Positions 37,982 to 48,476 of a stretch of 64,000 bases of DNA are shown piece after piece. The translations under genes and the position numbers were made by a program. Position 1 is the first letter of the stretch, and every line of letters begins with the position of its first letter. The DNA comes from Thermoplasmata archaeon (GTDB lineage Archaea > Thermoplasmatota > Thermoplasmata > Lutacidiplasmatales > UBA184). The stretch is taken from NCBI GenBank assembly GCA_022749815.1, contig JAKIWV010000001.1, positions 578,124 to 642,123 on the forward strand, read 5' to 3'. The notes under the pieces were generated by a model. The model saw only the letters and a list, made by a program, of their open reading frames with translations, did not search any database and was not told the DNA's origin.

Positions 37982-38527
37982 ATGGGGACGCCCGCGGAGC
38001 GGACCGGCACGTGGGCGGAAACCCTGTTGACCTTCATTCAGCGGTACCCGGGCGTCCATCTTCGGGAGATCCGACGACGACTCGGTATCCCGATCGGAAC
38101 GCTCGACTACCATCTGTACCGGCTCGGTAAGCGCGGTCTCGTGTCGGTGCGGATGCAGGGCGGCTACAAGGTCTGTTTTCCGGAAACGCTGGTCGGCGAG
38201 GGGCCCCCGATCCCCGAGCTCGACAAGGTGCTCATCGCGTTGCTCCGGCAGTCGGTGCCCCGGGCGATCCTGCTCCAGCTTTACTTGGAAGGGGTGGCAT
38301 CGCCGCAGTCGCTCGGGATCGCCGTCGGCGCTTCCGGACCCAACCTTTCTTACTTCCTCAAGCGACTCGAGGCCCTCAAGGTCCTGGAGCGGGAGGGCGC
38401 GCCCGGGCAACGGCAGGTCCGTCTACGCGATGCGAAGCGGATCCACGAGATCCTGCTCCGGTACCCGCCGCTTCCCGACACGGTCATTGACCGGTTCCTA
38501 CGGTTCTGGTCGGAGCTGCACCCGTGA
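37982..38527 (+). CDS. Winged-helix transcriptional regulator
   Basis: TFIQRYPGVHLREIRRRLGIPIGTLDYHLYRLGKRGLVSVRMQGGYKVCFP plus a second HTH-like segment. Confidence 0.75.
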   Translation: MGTPAERTGTWAETLLTFIQRYPGVHLREIRRRLGIPIGTLDYHLYRLGKRGLVSVRMQGGYKVCFPETLVGEGPPIPELDKVLIALLRQSVPRAILLQLYLEGVASPQSLGIAVGASGPNLSYFLKRLEALKVLEREGAPGQRQVRLRDAKRIHEILLRYPPLPDTVIDRFLRFWSELHP

Positions 38528-38631
38528 CCGGGGTTCAACGGCTGTTCGGAAACGCTTATGGACCGCTCGACCGCCATGTTTCCTCGGTGGGGGACTCTGG
38601 CCGGTGTCGCCGGCCGGGAGCGGGGATTTCT

Positions 38632-39693
38632 ATGAGCGGACGGCGAGGAGGGTGGCTTTCGCTCGCCGCGCTCGTCATCGCTGTCTCGGCACTCGTCCCG
38701 GCCGCCGCCGGCACCATGCCCGGGCCGGGCGCTTCGCCCCATGCGCACTTCATCCCGGCCTCCGACTACGCGGACCTTTCCACCCCGACCGCGCGCATCC
38801 TCTTCGGTTCCCCGCTCCCCCAGGTCGAGATCCTGCCGACCTCCAACACCTCTCTCGGGGCCACCCTCGGGCTCGACTATCTGCTCGAGATCGCCCCGAA
38901 CGCCACGGACCCGACCCACCCGTTGGTGCTCAGCGTCGCCGCGCCCCAGAGCCTGCAACAGTTCAACAGCACGATCTCGCTGCACGGCGCGTCGAGCTAC
39001 GTCCGGCTGACCGCGGCGCTCCCGGTCCATCCGGCGAACTCCAGCCTCTGGGCCCACGGAACGAACGTCCCCGCCGCGACGAACACCAGCGAGCAGGCGA
39101 TTCTGGAGGTCAACTACTCGCTCAAGTCGGGCGCCGACGGCAGCCCGGGCGTCCTCGTCTCCTGGTCCGTGTCGGGCTGGCCGTGGGTGAATCCCTCGGT
39201 GGACGAACTCGCCCTGGAGTACATCGTCCACGTCGTCTCGGGCTCGGGTTTCCAAACCTGCGCGGGGACGCCGAGCGCCAACAACCCCCGGGCCGCCTGC
39301 CCCTCCCAGTCGCTCGCGACCGGCCAGGCGGTGTGGGGATCGTCGTTGACCGCCCTCAAGGGCACCGGCCCTTCCGGCTCGGTGGCCTGGGTCAGCTGGA
39401 GCGCGCACGTCGGCAGCAACGAGAACCAGACGCCGGCCGTGGACGTGGGCGCGTATCTCGAGCAACCGGGGACGAGCGCCCTCGTGATCGCCGCCCGAGC
39501 CCAGGGGGCCGACGCTGTTACGGGGACCACCCTCTTCCTGCTCTCTTCCGGGAGCTTGGGGGGCCTCGCGCCCCTGACAGGAAACCTCCCGGTGTACGGA
39601 GCGGCGGCGGCCGTCTTTGCCGCCGCGGCGAGCGCCGGGATCGTCGTCTCCCGCCGACGCGCCGAGTCGATCGCGCGCGAGCTCTCGGCGTAG
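38632..39693 (+). CDS. Secreted/surface protein with signal peptide and C-terminal TM
   Basis: MSGRRGGWLSLAALVIAVSALVPAAAG signal; C-terminal PVYGAAAAVFAAAASAGIVVSRRRAESIAREL. Confidence 0.7.
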   Translation: MSGRRGGWLSLAALVIAVSALVPAAAGTMPGPGASPHAHFIPASDYADLSTPTARILFGSPLPQVEILPTSNTSLGATLGLDYLLEIAPNATDPTHPLVLSVAAPQSLQQFNSTISLHGASSYVRLTAALPVHPANSSLWAHGTNVPAATNTSEQAILEVNYSLKSGADGSPGVLVSWSVSGWPWVNPSVDELALEYIVHVVSGSGFQTCAGTPSANNPRAACPSQSLATGQAVWGSSLTALKGTGPSGSVAWVSWSAHVGSNENQTPAVDVGAYLEQPGTSALVIAARAQGADAVTGTTLFLLSSGSLGGLAPLTGNLPVYGAAAAVFAAAASAGIVVSRRRAESIARELSA

Positions 39694-39702
39694 CGACGCC
39701 GG

Positions 39703-41187
39703 CTAGGGCCGGGAGCGGACCGGCGGGAAGAGGATCACCTCTTTGATCGAGGCGGCCCCCGTGAGGGCCATGAACGCCCGGTCGATGCCGAAGCCGACCC
39801 CCGAGGCCGGCGGCATGCCGTACTGGAGCGCCTCGATGAAGTCCCGGTCAATGGCGTAGTGGTCCGTCCCCTTCGCGGCGAGCTGCTCCTCGAACCGACG
39901 GGCCTGTTCATCGGGGTCGTTGAGCTCCGAGTAGGCGTTGGCGAGCTCGACCCCACGGCAGTAGAGCTCGAACCGCTCGACGCGGCCCGGCTTCGAGCGA
40001 TGGTGCTTGGCCAGGGGCGTGGTGCTGAGCGGATGGTCGACGACGAAGGTGGGCCGGGTGAGGGACGGCTCCACGTAGTGCTCGAACAGCTTGTCGAGGA
40101 ACTTCCCCGGCGGGGACGCGTCCGGTACGGTGGCGCCGGCCGTCCGCGCGAGGGCGCGGAGCTCGTCGCGGCCCTTGTCGAGGAGTCCGGGAATCCCCGA
40201 GCGTTCCTCGAGCGCCTCCACGAAGTCGACGACCGCGAACGGCGATTGGAACAGCGTCGGCGCCTCGACGGCGGCGGGGACTTCGGGCAGGAGGTCGGCG
40301 ATCCGGCGGGCGAGTCGCAGGTACATGGCCTCCATCAGTCGACGCATGTCGGTGTAGTCGGTGTACGCCCAGTACGCCTCGAGCATCGAGAACTCCGGCG
40401 AATGCGTGACGTCGAGGTCCTCGTTCCGGAAAATGCGTCCGAGTTCGTAGACCCGTTCCATGCCCCCCACGAGCAGGCGCTTGAGCGGCAGCTCGAGCGA
40501 GATCCGGAGCTGAAGGTCTTCGTCGAGGTACGTGGAGCGGGTCCCGAACGGCTCGGCGGCTGCCCCGCTGGCCACCGCTCCCAGGATCGGGGTCTCCACC
40601 TCCAGGAAATCGTGCTCGTCGAAGAAGTGTCGGATCTCCCGAACGAGCAAGGACCGGGCGCGGAAGCGGGCCCGGGTCTCGGGCGAGGAAAGCAGGTCGA
40701 GGTACCGCCGGCGGATCCGCAGCTCGGCGTCCCGGAGGCCATGGAACTTCTCGGGAGGCGGTGCGATCGCCTTCGCCAGCATCGTGAGCTGCCGCACGAG
40801 GAGCGAGGGCTCACCGCGCCGCGTGACCATCGGAGAGCCTTCAGCGCCGACGATGTCGCCGGGGTCCAGGTCGGCCAACCACTCCGAGTACGCCGGCTCT
40901 TCGAGTTCATCGACCCGGAGGAACAGCTGGAGTCCGCCGGCCTGGTCCTCCAGGTCGAGGAAGGCCGACCGGCCGTGCTGACGGATCGTCCGGATCCGTC
41001 CCGCGACACGTGCGTCCGGCCCCGACGCGGTCGCACCGGGCGTCAGCGACCGGCACCGGTCGACGACCGTCGTGGAGGGGACGCGGTCGGGAAAGCTCCA
41101 GGGATACGGCTCGACGCCGCGATCCCGGAGCCGGTCGACCTTCTGTCGACGTTCCTGGACCAGATGCGATTCCTCGGGGTCGCTCAT
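39703..41187 (-). CDS. lysS: Lysyl-tRNA synthetase, class II
   Basis: RRRYLDLLSSPETRARFRARSLLVREIRHFFDEHDFLEVETPIL...ELGRIFRNEDLDVTHSPEFSMLEAYWAYTDY...PPASGVGFGIDRAFMALTG. Confidence 0.95.
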   Translation of the reverse strand: MSDPEESHLVQERRQKVDRLRDRGVEPYPWSFPDRVPSTTVVDRCRSLTPGATASGPDARVAGRIRTIRQHGRSAFLDLEDQAGGLQLFLRVDELEEPAYSEWLADLDPGDIVGAEGSPMVTRRGEPSLLVRQLTMLAKAIAPPPEKFHGLRDAELRIRRRYLDLLSSPETRARFRARSLLVREIRHFFDEHDFLEVETPILGAVASGAAAEPFGTRSTYLDEDLQLRISLELPLKRLLVGGMERVYELGRIFRNEDLDVTHSPEFSMLEAYWAYTDYTDMRRLMEAMYLRLARRIADLLPEVPAAVEAPTLFQSPFAVVDFVEALEERSGIPGLLDKGRDELRALARTAGATVPDASPPGKFLDKLFEHYVEPSLTRPTFVVDHPLSTTPLAKHHRSKPGRVERFELYCRGVELANAYSELNDPDEQARRFEEQLAAKGTDHYAIDRDFIEALQYGMPPASGVGFGIDRAFMALTGAASIKEVILFPPVRSRP

Positions 41188-41238
41188 CGGAACGGCGGCT
41201 CGCCGGGGACGGTGGCTGTCGGAGGAAAAAGCTTCGCC

Positions 41239-41640
41239 TCAGGAGGAGGCGGCTTCCAAGGGCAGGAACTCGTTGCCCGAGCTGCGGACGAGGACGAGCT
41301 GTTCCGGCGTCGCCGCGGTGCCGCCGGCATTCTTCGCGGCGTCGTGGAGCAAGAGGAACGTCCCAAAGAAGAACTCCGCCGTGGCGTCGCCGCCGCCGAC
41401 CCCGTAGCTGACGTAGTCCGAGAAGTAGACGTGGACGTGCCCGGACCGGTGCTGCCGGAGCGACTTGAGGAACGGTTGGAACGTCTCGGGTCCCTTGCGC
41501 GCAAGCTCCTCGATAAGGTCACGTAGGATCGGTCGCTGGGAGAGCCCGCCGAGGCCGTCGTAGGTCACGTAGAGCGCGGGCCGGGGTTCGAGCGTGACCA
41601 CCCCGGCGCGCAGAACGCCCTCGACCTGCTTCGTTCGCAT
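41239..41640 (-). CDS. Conserved hypothetical protein
   Basis: 133-aa ORF, high-GC codon use, between lysS and the thermosome gene. Confidence 0.55.
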   Translation of the reverse strand: MRTKQVEGVLRAGVVTLEPRPALYVTYDGLGGLSQRPILRDLIEELARKGPETFQPFLKSLRQHRSGHVHVYFSDYVSYGVGGGDATAEFFFGTFLLLHDAAKNAGGTAATPEQLVLVRSSGNEFLPLEAASS

Positions 41641-41744
41641 GGCGCGCGCCGAGACCCGGTTCCTGTTAAGAAGTCTTCGGGGAGAATCCGGGGTCGTCGA
41701 AAAAGGAAGGGGGCGGGATCGCTCCCACCCCTACGGGAACGTGT

Positions 41745-43391
41745 TCAGTGGCCGTGGCCCATGCCACCCATGCCGCCCATGCCACCGGGCGGTCCGCCGC
41801 CACCGCCGCCCTTCTTGGAGGCGATGATGTCGTCGATCCGCAGGATCATCGTCGCGACCTCGACGGCGGAGCTCAGCGCCTGACGCTTGACGCGGGCCGG
41901 CTCGACGATCTTCAGGACCGTCATGTCGGTGGCCTTTCCGTCCGCCATGTTGACGCCGATGTTCTTGTTGGCGCGGGGGCCCTCGTGGGCGCTCCGCAGT
42001 TCGATGAGCGTGTTGATCGCGTCGTACCCGCCGTTCTCGGCCAGGGCCCAGGGAATGACTTCGAGGGCCTGAGCGAACGCTTCGACGGCGAGCTGCTCGC
42101 GGCCGCCGACCGTCGGGGCGAACTTTCGCAGCTTGACGGCGAGGTCCACTTCGGTCGCGCCGCCGCCGGGGCAGACCACCCCGTCTTCGATGGTGCTCGA
42201 AACGACCTTGAGCGCATCCTGGATCGCCCGTTCGACTTCCTGGGTCACGTGCTCGGTGCCGCCGCGAATCAGGATCGTAACGGAGCGCGGGTTCGCGCAA
42301 CCGGTGACGTAGGTCATGTGCTCATCCCCGACCTTCTTCTGCTCGACCTGGGCCGCCTGGCCGAGATCCGCCGGGGTGAGTTCGCGGACGCCGGTGACGA
42401 TCTTCGCGCCGGTCGCCTTCGCGAGTTTCTGGAGGTCCGACTCCTTGACCTGTTTCACTGCGTAGATGCCGGACTTGGCGAGGTAGTGGAGGACGACATC
42501 GTCGATCCCCTTCTGGGTGACGACGACGTTGGCTCCGGAGGCCTTGACGGCGTCGACCATCTGCCGGAAGCTTTGGTCTTCCTGGTCGAGGAAGCTCTGC
42601 ATCTGGCTGGGCGACTTGATGTTGATCTTGCCCTCGATCTCGGTCTTCTTGACCTCGAGAGCGGAGTTGAGGAGCGCAATCTTCGCGTCCTTGACGACGA
42701 GGGGCATGCGCGTGTGGCCACGTTCCTTGTCGAGGACGATGCCTTGGATGAGCTCGGTGTCCTCGATGGTGCCCCCATGGCGCTTCTCGAGCTTGATGAG
42801 GTCCACGTCGGCGATGTGCTTCCCGCCGCGTTCCTCGGTGACCCGGCGGACGGCTTCGACCGCGATCTCGCCCAGCTTGTTGCGAGCGCCAAACGAGCCT
42901 TTCGACCCGATGGCGGTGAGCGCGACGTCGGTGAGTTCGGGGACGCTGTCAAATTTGACGGGGATGCCGATCTCCTTCTCAATGAGCCGGTGCGCTTCTT
43001 CGAGCGCCTGATGGTACCCGCGCGCGATAACGGTGGGATGCACCTGCTGTTCGAGCAGATTCTCGGCGCGCTTCAGCAACTCGCCGGCGAGCACGACGGC
43101 GGTCGTGGTGCCGTCGCCGCATTGCTGGTCCTGGGTCTTGGCGACCTCGACCAGCATCTTCGCGGCCGGGTGCTCAACGTCGACTTCTTTCAGGATCGTG
43201 ACGCCGTCGTTGGTGATTGTGACATCGCCCATCGAATCGACGAGCATCTTGTCCATCCCCCGGGGGCCGAGGGTGGAGCGGACGGCATCAGCAATGGCGC
43301 GGGCCGCCTGGATGTTGTTCGCGGCGGCGCCCTTTCCTTGTTCGCGTTCCGTGCCTTCCTTCAGAATGAAAATCGGCGTTCCTTGTAGCAT
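41745..43391 (-). CDS. Thermosome (group II chaperonin) subunit
   Basis: [59 protein letters not shown]; Gly/Met-rich C-terminus. Confidence 0.97.
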   Translation of the reverse strand: MLQGTPIFILKEGTEREQGKGAAANNIQAARAIADAVRSTLGPRGMDKMLVDSMGDVTITNDGVTILKEVDVEHPAAKMLVEVAKTQDQQCGDGTTTAVVLAGELLKRAENLLEQQVHPTVIARGYHQALEEAHRLIEKEIGIPVKFDSVPELTDVALTAIGSKGSFGARNKLGEIAVEAVRRVTEERGGKHIADVDLIKLEKRHGGTIEDTELIQGIVLDKERGHTRMPLVVKDAKIALLNSALEVKKTEIEGKINIKSPSQMQSFLDQEDQSFRQMVDAVKASGANVVVTQKGIDDVVLHYLAKSGIYAVKQVKESDLQKLAKATGAKIVTGVRELTPADLGQAAQVEQKKVGDEHMTYVTGCANPRSVTILIRGGTEHVTQEVERAIQDALKVVSSTIEDGVVCPGGGATEVDLAVKLRKFAPTVGGREQLAVEAFAQALEVIPWALAENGGYDAINTLIELRSAHEGPRANKNIGVNMADGKATDMTVLKIVEPARVKRQALSSAVEVATMILRIDDIIASKKGGGGGGPPGGMGGMGGMGHGH

Positions 43392-43420
43392 TGTCGCACC
43401 AGCGGCGACAAGTTTCCGCT

Positions 43421-43430
43421 TCTATATAAG
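43421..43430 (-). promoter_or_regulatory. TATA box of the thermosome gene (CTTATATAGA)
   Basis: Minus strand CTTATATAGA centred about 35 bp upstream of the ATG at 43391. Confidence 0.65.
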
Positions 43431-43449
43431 CGTGAGCATCGCCGGGGCT

Positions 43450-43489
43450 CTGTGAAATAACCAGTCCGAGACGGTCGATTCTTTCACAG
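43450..43489. promoter_or_regulatory. Inverted repeat CTGTGAAA-N24-TTTCACAG upstream of the thermosome promoter
   Basis: CTGTGAAA at 43450-43457 and TTTCACAG at 43482-43489, directly upstream (minus strand) of the TATA box. Confidence 0.5.
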
Positions 43490-43564
43490 GCTGCGCGATG
43501 TTTCACCAAGCTCCAAACACAAGGCTCTGCGAGATTGTAGCACTAAAGGGTCCGTTCTAAACGC

Positions 43565-44002
43565 TTAACCCGGTCCGCCTTGACTCGGCGCAGTCAGTTT
43601 CCGTCTCGCTTGGAGTAACTCGATCCAGATCCCGTTCGGATCCTTCACGAAGGCCTCATTCCAGCTCAGCTCGTCACCAATCTCTTTCGGACGGACTGTA
43701 ACCTCGACCCCTCGCCGCTCGAGTTCTCCGATCGCGTCGGGCAGGTTGTCGCATTCAAACGCCAGATGATCGAGATCCTCTCCATTCGAGTACGTTGTCC
43801 CGAACCGGCTGCCTTCCTCGTACCAATTGAGCTCCAAGAGCTGCACAGAGTCTGAGCTTCGGAGGGTCACGACCTGGCCGTTAGTCGGTGGGGTTGGTTC
43901 GAGAGGCTCAACTACCTGCATTTCGAGGATCTCGGTGTAGAAACGTAGGGACTCCTGTAGGTCCTTCACGCGGATTCCGGTGTATGTCATCCTGAACTGC
44001 AT
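43565..44002 (-). CDS. VOC/glyoxalase-family protein
   Basis: YTGIRVKDLQESLRFYTEILEMQVVEPLEP...LDHLAFECDNLPDAIGELERRGVEVTVRP...FVKDPNGIWIELLQ. Confidence 0.9.
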   Translation of the reverse strand: MQFRMTYTGIRVKDLQESLRFYTEILEMQVVEPLEPTPPTNGQVVTLRSSDSVQLLELNWYEEGSRFGTTYSNGEDLDHLAFECDNLPDAIGELERRGVEVTVRPKEIGDELSWNEAFVKDPNGIWIELLQARRKLTAPSQGGPG

Positions 44003-44168
44003 GGTCGGCTACGAACCGGCTTCCCGCCGTAAGACTATCGACGCGCCGACGCCGATTGGTGTGCTTATCTGCCCCGAGCGAAATGCACGGCCAAGTTTAA
44101 CACGCGGAAACGGGCACGTTAGGAGAGAAGAGACTTCATCGCCCGGGAAGCAAAGTCTGGTGCGGTGG

Positions 44169-44732
44169 ATGCCCGAAGGTGATTCGAGACGCAAATTGGC
44201 GGATTTCTCAGTTAGAGCGTCCAAGATTCATGGCCAAGGGGTCTTTGCCAAGAAGGCGTTCCTCAAGGGCGAAAAAATCCTAGAGATTGACGACTCGGAC
44301 CCTGTCCTCGATCGAGGCAAACTGACCCCTAGGCAGGAGATATTCATCGATGTGTTTTTCGCAGTCGATGGAAAGCAGAAGACCACGTGGATGAAGTCGC
44401 CCGAGAGGTTCATCAACCATTCGTGCGAGCCCAATGCCTACGTTCTGACCGACATGAGAAGTGGTGTCCGGCGGACATGGGCACTGAAGAACATCCGGAT
44501 GGGGGACGAACTCACCTGGGATTATGCGCTAAACATTTGGGAGGAGTGGACCGGTCCCGTGCCCTGCAACTGCCGCGCTGAGAATTGCCGAAGGATCATT
44601 CGAGGAAACTACTTCACACTCCCCAGAGAGATCCAACGAAAGTATCTGCCCTTACTAGACGAGCCATTCAAGAAGCGATTCACAAAGGAAATTCAATCGC
44701 TCAATCTCACGGCAGAACACGGCCCTGCGTGA
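44169..44732 (+). CDS. SET-domain protein with post-SET-like zinc motif
   Basis: SKIHGQGVFAKKAFLKGEKI; FINHSCEPNAYV; GDELTWDYAL; PCNCRAENCRRIIRG (CxCx4C). Confidence 0.85.
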   Translation: MPEGDSRRKLADFSVRASKIHGQGVFAKKAFLKGEKILEIDDSDPVLDRGKLTPRQEIFIDVFFAVDGKQKTTWMKSPERFINHSCEPNAYVLTDMRSGVRRTWALKNIRMGDELTWDYALNIWEEWTGPVPCNCRAENCRRIIRGNYFTLPREIQRKYLPLLDEPFKKRFTKEIQSLNLTAEHGPA

Positions 44733-45305
44733 AGGACTCGGCGTGCCTGACTGGCGCGAGCGAATCGAGAGCGGGCGCGCAACTCGCCCTTCTCACGGAG
44801 GGCATCGTGCGGGTCGCGCTTAGAGGTGAATCCGCGTCGCGGGGCTAGGGGCCAGGCAATACGAGGACTTCCGGCACTCCCCCAGGGGTCATGTCAAGGG
44901 GCACGGGCGGGAGACGGGAGGCGCATTTCGGTCACAATTCCCCTCTCGGTCCAGATGGGAACAGCTAAGCTGGCCGGGCAGGGAGACTTGGAGCACAACG
45001 GGCACGTTGCGTGAGTGAAGTATTCATCGCAGGCGGATCGACCGATATGTTCGTAGGGGGATTCCTGAAGGGTCGCTTCGGGCCCAATGGGAGGCCCAAC
45101 TCGATTCTTTCAAAGGATTGCCGATACTTTCACAGGAATTGATACTGTCACAAAGCCCATCGCCGGAGCTTCAGCCGGTGACCTGTTACCATCGCCGGCA
45201 AGAGTTCTCGAGTCCAGGAATTGGTTCACCTCGGGCGTGAGAGGACCTCGACGGGATCCTAGCCACTAGCTATTTCAGGCCCACCCGTAGGAGGGGCTCG
45301 CATCC

Positions 45306-46601
45306 ATGGCAGCTGAGGCAACGCCTAGTCCAACGGTCCCGTCGGCGGGCGTGACTGCGCGACTTCTCCGCAATCGAAACTTCTGCCTCCTTCTGGTTGG
45401 GTACGCGGCCTCGGTGACGGGCATCTACGTCGGCAACGTCGTGATCGAGTGGCTGATCGCCACGTTCAACACCGCACGGGAGGCAGCGATTCTTCTCACG
45501 ATCCTTGGGATCATCGAGTTGGTCCCCACCCTCACGATCGGCGTGTTCGCCGGGGCGTGGGCGGACCGATACGACCGTCGACAGTTGATGATCGGAACGC
45601 AAATTGCCCGCGCGGCCACCTTCGCGGCCTTGGCCCTACTGGTTCTCAGAGAGGGCTTCAGCCCCATCGTCGTCCTCGGCGCCGTGTTCGTCCTTTCCGC
45701 CTTGGGCTCGATCTACGGCCCCGCCTTCAACTCGTTCCTCCCCCGCGTGGTCGACACGACGGAGCTCACGCCCGCGAATGGAATCCTCGAGTTCGGTGGC
45801 ACGGTCTCCGGGTTCGTCGGGAGCCCCTTGGGTGGCGCCCTCGTTTTCCTCTTAGGGATCGGAGTGGGGTTTCTGACCAATTCGATCCTCTACGCGCTCT
45901 CTGCGCTCGCCATCGGATTGATGGTGATTCCCTTCGCAGTCAAACCGGATTCCGAGGAATCGAAGAAGAAGCCTACCTCGCCCTTCTCCGAGGTGAGGGC
46001 CGGGCTGAGTTTTCTCCGGTCGCAGCGCGCCCTGCTGACCCTGACACTGGTGGGGATGATCGCGAATTTCTTCACATATTACCTGGTGTTTGTCGTCCTC
46101 TACACTCGCTCCTTTCTTCACGCCGGGCCGACGGTCTTTGGACTTCTCTTGGGGGCGAGCTCGGTCGGATATGCCGTGGGGGCCCTCCTGCCCCACCGGC
46201 TCAAGACCGACCGCTCTCCCGGGGTCTGGATACCGCTCACGTGGGGGCTCAGCGGCGTTCCGCTGATGGTCATGATCGTGCTCCCCGTCGTTCCCCTCGC
46301 GATCGGGAGCATGGCCGTCATTGGCTGCCTGAACTCGATCATCGGGGTCACGTTTACCTCGGTGGTGCAGCGGACGGTTCCCGACAAGCTCCTGGGACGA
46401 GTTTTCGCGACGGACAGCGCCCTGTCGTACGCGATGATCCCGGCCGGGTTGGCGTTTGGCGGGTTCCTCCTCGTTGCCTATGGCGTCGGTCCCGCTTTCC
46501 TGGTAGCGGGTGCGGGAACCCTCGGCACAGGACTCTCCCCCTTGCTGAGCCGTGAGGTCCGCGCGTGGGGCAAGGCTTCCACGACCGGTTCGCCGACCTA
46601 G
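45306..46601 (+). CDS. MFS transporter
   Basis: About 12 hydrophobic segments; GVFAGAWADRYDRRQLMIGTQI. Confidence 0.85.
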   Translation: MAAEATPSPTVPSAGVTARLLRNRNFCLLLVGYAASVTGIYVGNVVIEWLIATFNTAREAAILLTILGIIELVPTLTIGVFAGAWADRYDRRQLMIGTQIARAATFAALALLVLREGFSPIVVLGAVFVLSALGSIYGPAFNSFLPRVVDTTELTPANGILEFGGTVSGFVGSPLGGALVFLLGIGVGFLTNSILYALSALAIGLMVIPFAVKPDSEESKKKPTSPFSEVRAGLSFLRSQRALLTLTLVGMIANFFTYYLVFVVLYTRSFLHAGPTVFGLLLGASSVGYAVGALLPHRLKTDRSPGVWIPLTWGLSGVPLMVMIVLPVVPLAIGSMAVIGCLNSIIGVTFTSVVQRTVPDKLLGRVFATDSALSYAMIPAGLAFGGFLLVAYGVGPAFLVAGAGTLGTGLSPLLSREVRAWGKASTTGSPT

Positions 46602-46730
46602 GGGACGTTTCGAGCCCCGCCGCGCCCGACCGAGCCCGTCAACCTCCGGCCCGACGATTTCCGTCAGTGCGGCCCGTACTCGACGGCCGCTAGTTCATCC
46701 GAGGGGGATCCCCATCGGCGTCCTGGTCGG

Positions 46731-48011
46731 TCAACTCGGCGCGGTGGCCGGGGGTGGATATCCGAGCCGCCAGAGGGCCCGGGGGATTAGGAACAGGAGC
46801 CCGGCGAGGAGCCACCCAACGCCCGCGAGAAGGTACGTCTCCCCGATGCCCACGGACGCGATCAGCAGGCCACCCAAGATCGTCGCCAGCGGGATGATCG
46901 CCCAGCTGCCGAGCCCGTCGATGCCGAAGTAGCGACCTTGCATCTCCGACGGGACCAGCAGTTGCGCGGCCGACAGCCACGCCGTGCCGGCAAAACTACT
47001 GAAGAGACCGATCGCGAAGACCAGCGGCAACGCGAGCGGGAGAGAGGGGAACAGCGCCAGGAGGATCACGAACCCCGCCGAGACGACGCCGTAGGGGACG
47101 ACCCACGCTTTGCCGGCATAGCGCACGGCACCGACCCGCCCCACGAGCAGCGCCCCCAGGCCATTCCCGGCCACCTCCACCGCAAGGAGGCCACCAAACA
47201 CCAAAGCCGAGCCGTGCAGCAACCCGCTGGCGTAGAAGACCAGGAACGTTCCGAACACCGCCGAAAAGAAATTGAAGAACGTCGCCGAGATCGTGAGCTG
47301 GAACAGTCCCGGGCTCCGATAGAGCCAGGCGAACCCCTCGCGGAGGTCGCTCAGAAAACGGGCCCGTCGCCGGAGGCCGGACGCGAGGGACGGGAGGAAG
47401 GTCCGGTTCGGAGCGATCAGGGAGATCAGGATCCCAGAGACGAGGAACGTCCCGCCCATCGCCGCCACCCCCGGTACCGCGCCCAGGGTCACGATCAGCA
47501 CGCCCCCGACCGAGGCTCCGACGAAGCCGGCGGCGTTGCGCGAGGACCGGACCAGGCCGTTGGCATCGGGCAGGTTCTGGCCCGGAACGACCGCGGGGAT
47601 CAACGATTGCTCGGCGGGGTTGAAGACCACCGTGAACGCCGTGAGCACGAATTCCGCGAACAGGATCGCCACAAGATCGAACCCGTAGAGTAGGAGGACC
47701 AGGACGAGGGCCACCGTCATGGCCGCCCGCGCGAAATCGGAGAGGATCATCAGCCGACGGCGGTCGTACCGGTCGACGAGCGTGCCGCCGATCAGGCTGA
47801 AGGCGATCGCCGACAGGCTTCCCACTACCCCCAGATACGCGATGTCGATGGACGAATGCGTTGCAGCAAAGATCAACCAGACGAGACAGACCTGCGCTGC
47901 CGTACCGCCGAGCACCGAGGCGATCCCGGCGGAGAACAGCTTGAGGAACGGAGCATTCCGGAGGATGGAAGCGTAGGTCCCCCCCTCGGTCCGGGTCTGT
48001 TCAGCGGTCAC
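46731..48011 (-). CDS. MFS transporter
   Basis: About 12 hydrophobic segments; LIGGTLVDRYDRRRLMILSDF. Confidence 0.85.
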   Translation of the reverse strand: MTAEQTRTEGGTYASILRNAPFLKLFSAGIASVLGGTAAQVCLVWLIFAATHSSIDIAYLGVVGSLSAIAFSLIGGTLVDRYDRRRLMILSDFARAAMTVALVLVLLLYGFDLVAILFAEFVLTAFTVVFNPAEQSLIPAVVPGQNLPDANGLVRSSRNAAGFVGASVGGVLIVTLGAVPGVAAMGGTFLVSGILISLIAPNRTFLPSLASGLRRRARFLSDLREGFAWLYRSPGLFQLTISATFFNFFSAVFGTFLVFYASGLLHGSALVFGGLLAVEVAGNGLGALLVGRVGAVRYAGKAWVVPYGVVSAGFVILLALFPSLPLALPLVFAIGLFSSFAGTAWLSAAQLLVPSEMQGRYFGIDGLGSWAIIPLATILGGLLIASVGIGETYLLAGVGWLLAGLLFLIPRALWRLGYPPPATAPS

Positions 48012-48093
48012 GGAACCTCCCCAGTGCCGGCGCGCTATACACGATGCGGCGCGCGTCGGGCGAGGGGGACTTCCGGCCGACCCGAGGGAGCGC

Positions 48094-48393
48094 CTAGTCG
48101 TGGAGGAGCCGGTTGACCGTGGCCGGCCCGGTGAGCAGGTGGTGCAGGCGGCCGAGGATCCCGCCCGCCTGGGCCTGCCGCCGGAAGGCGTCCTCGGTCT
48201 CCTTGGCCTCTCTCGGGTCGGTGTACGTCGTCACGACGACGTAGCGGTGCGGCGTGTCGAGCGCCGCCCCGACGAAGGCGAACTTGAGGCGCGCGCGGTC
48301 GCGCACGAACCGGACGTACTCGTCCAGCAGCCGCTGTCCTTCGGGTTCGGCTCCGGGTTGGAAATCGTAAACACCTACCGTCGTGATCGCCAT
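48094..48393 (-). CDS. Small ABM/EthD-like (dimeric alpha-beta barrel) protein
   Basis: MAITTVGVYDFQPGAEPEGQRLLDEYVRFVRDRARLKFAFVGAALDTPHRYVVVTTYTDPREA. Confidence 0.55.
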   Translation of the reverse strand: MAITTVGVYDFQPGAEPEGQRLLDEYVRFVRDRARLKFAFVGAALDTPHRYVVVTTYTDPREAKETEDAFRRQAQAGGILGRLHHLLTGPATVNRLLHD

Positions 48394-48476
48394 TTCGTTC
48401 CTCCCGAGTCGTCGCAACGGGGAACGTGTCGTCGCCCCCCCGTTAAAGGTGACGTTCGACACGAATCCGTGCTCGG

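Noticed and set aside
44880-45110. Minus-strand open frame ESPYEHIGRSACDEYFTHATCPLCSKSPCPASLAVPIWTERGIVTEMRLP, possible small zinc protein
   Set aside because: No ATG, GTG or TTG start in frame and too short to support. It may be a pseudogene remnant and is worth a homology search only.
45306-48011. Two convergent MFS genes as a duplicated, inverted transporter pair
   Set aside because: Both are MFS proteins with similar DRYDRR motifs, but that motif is general to the family; I could not show that they are recent duplicates.
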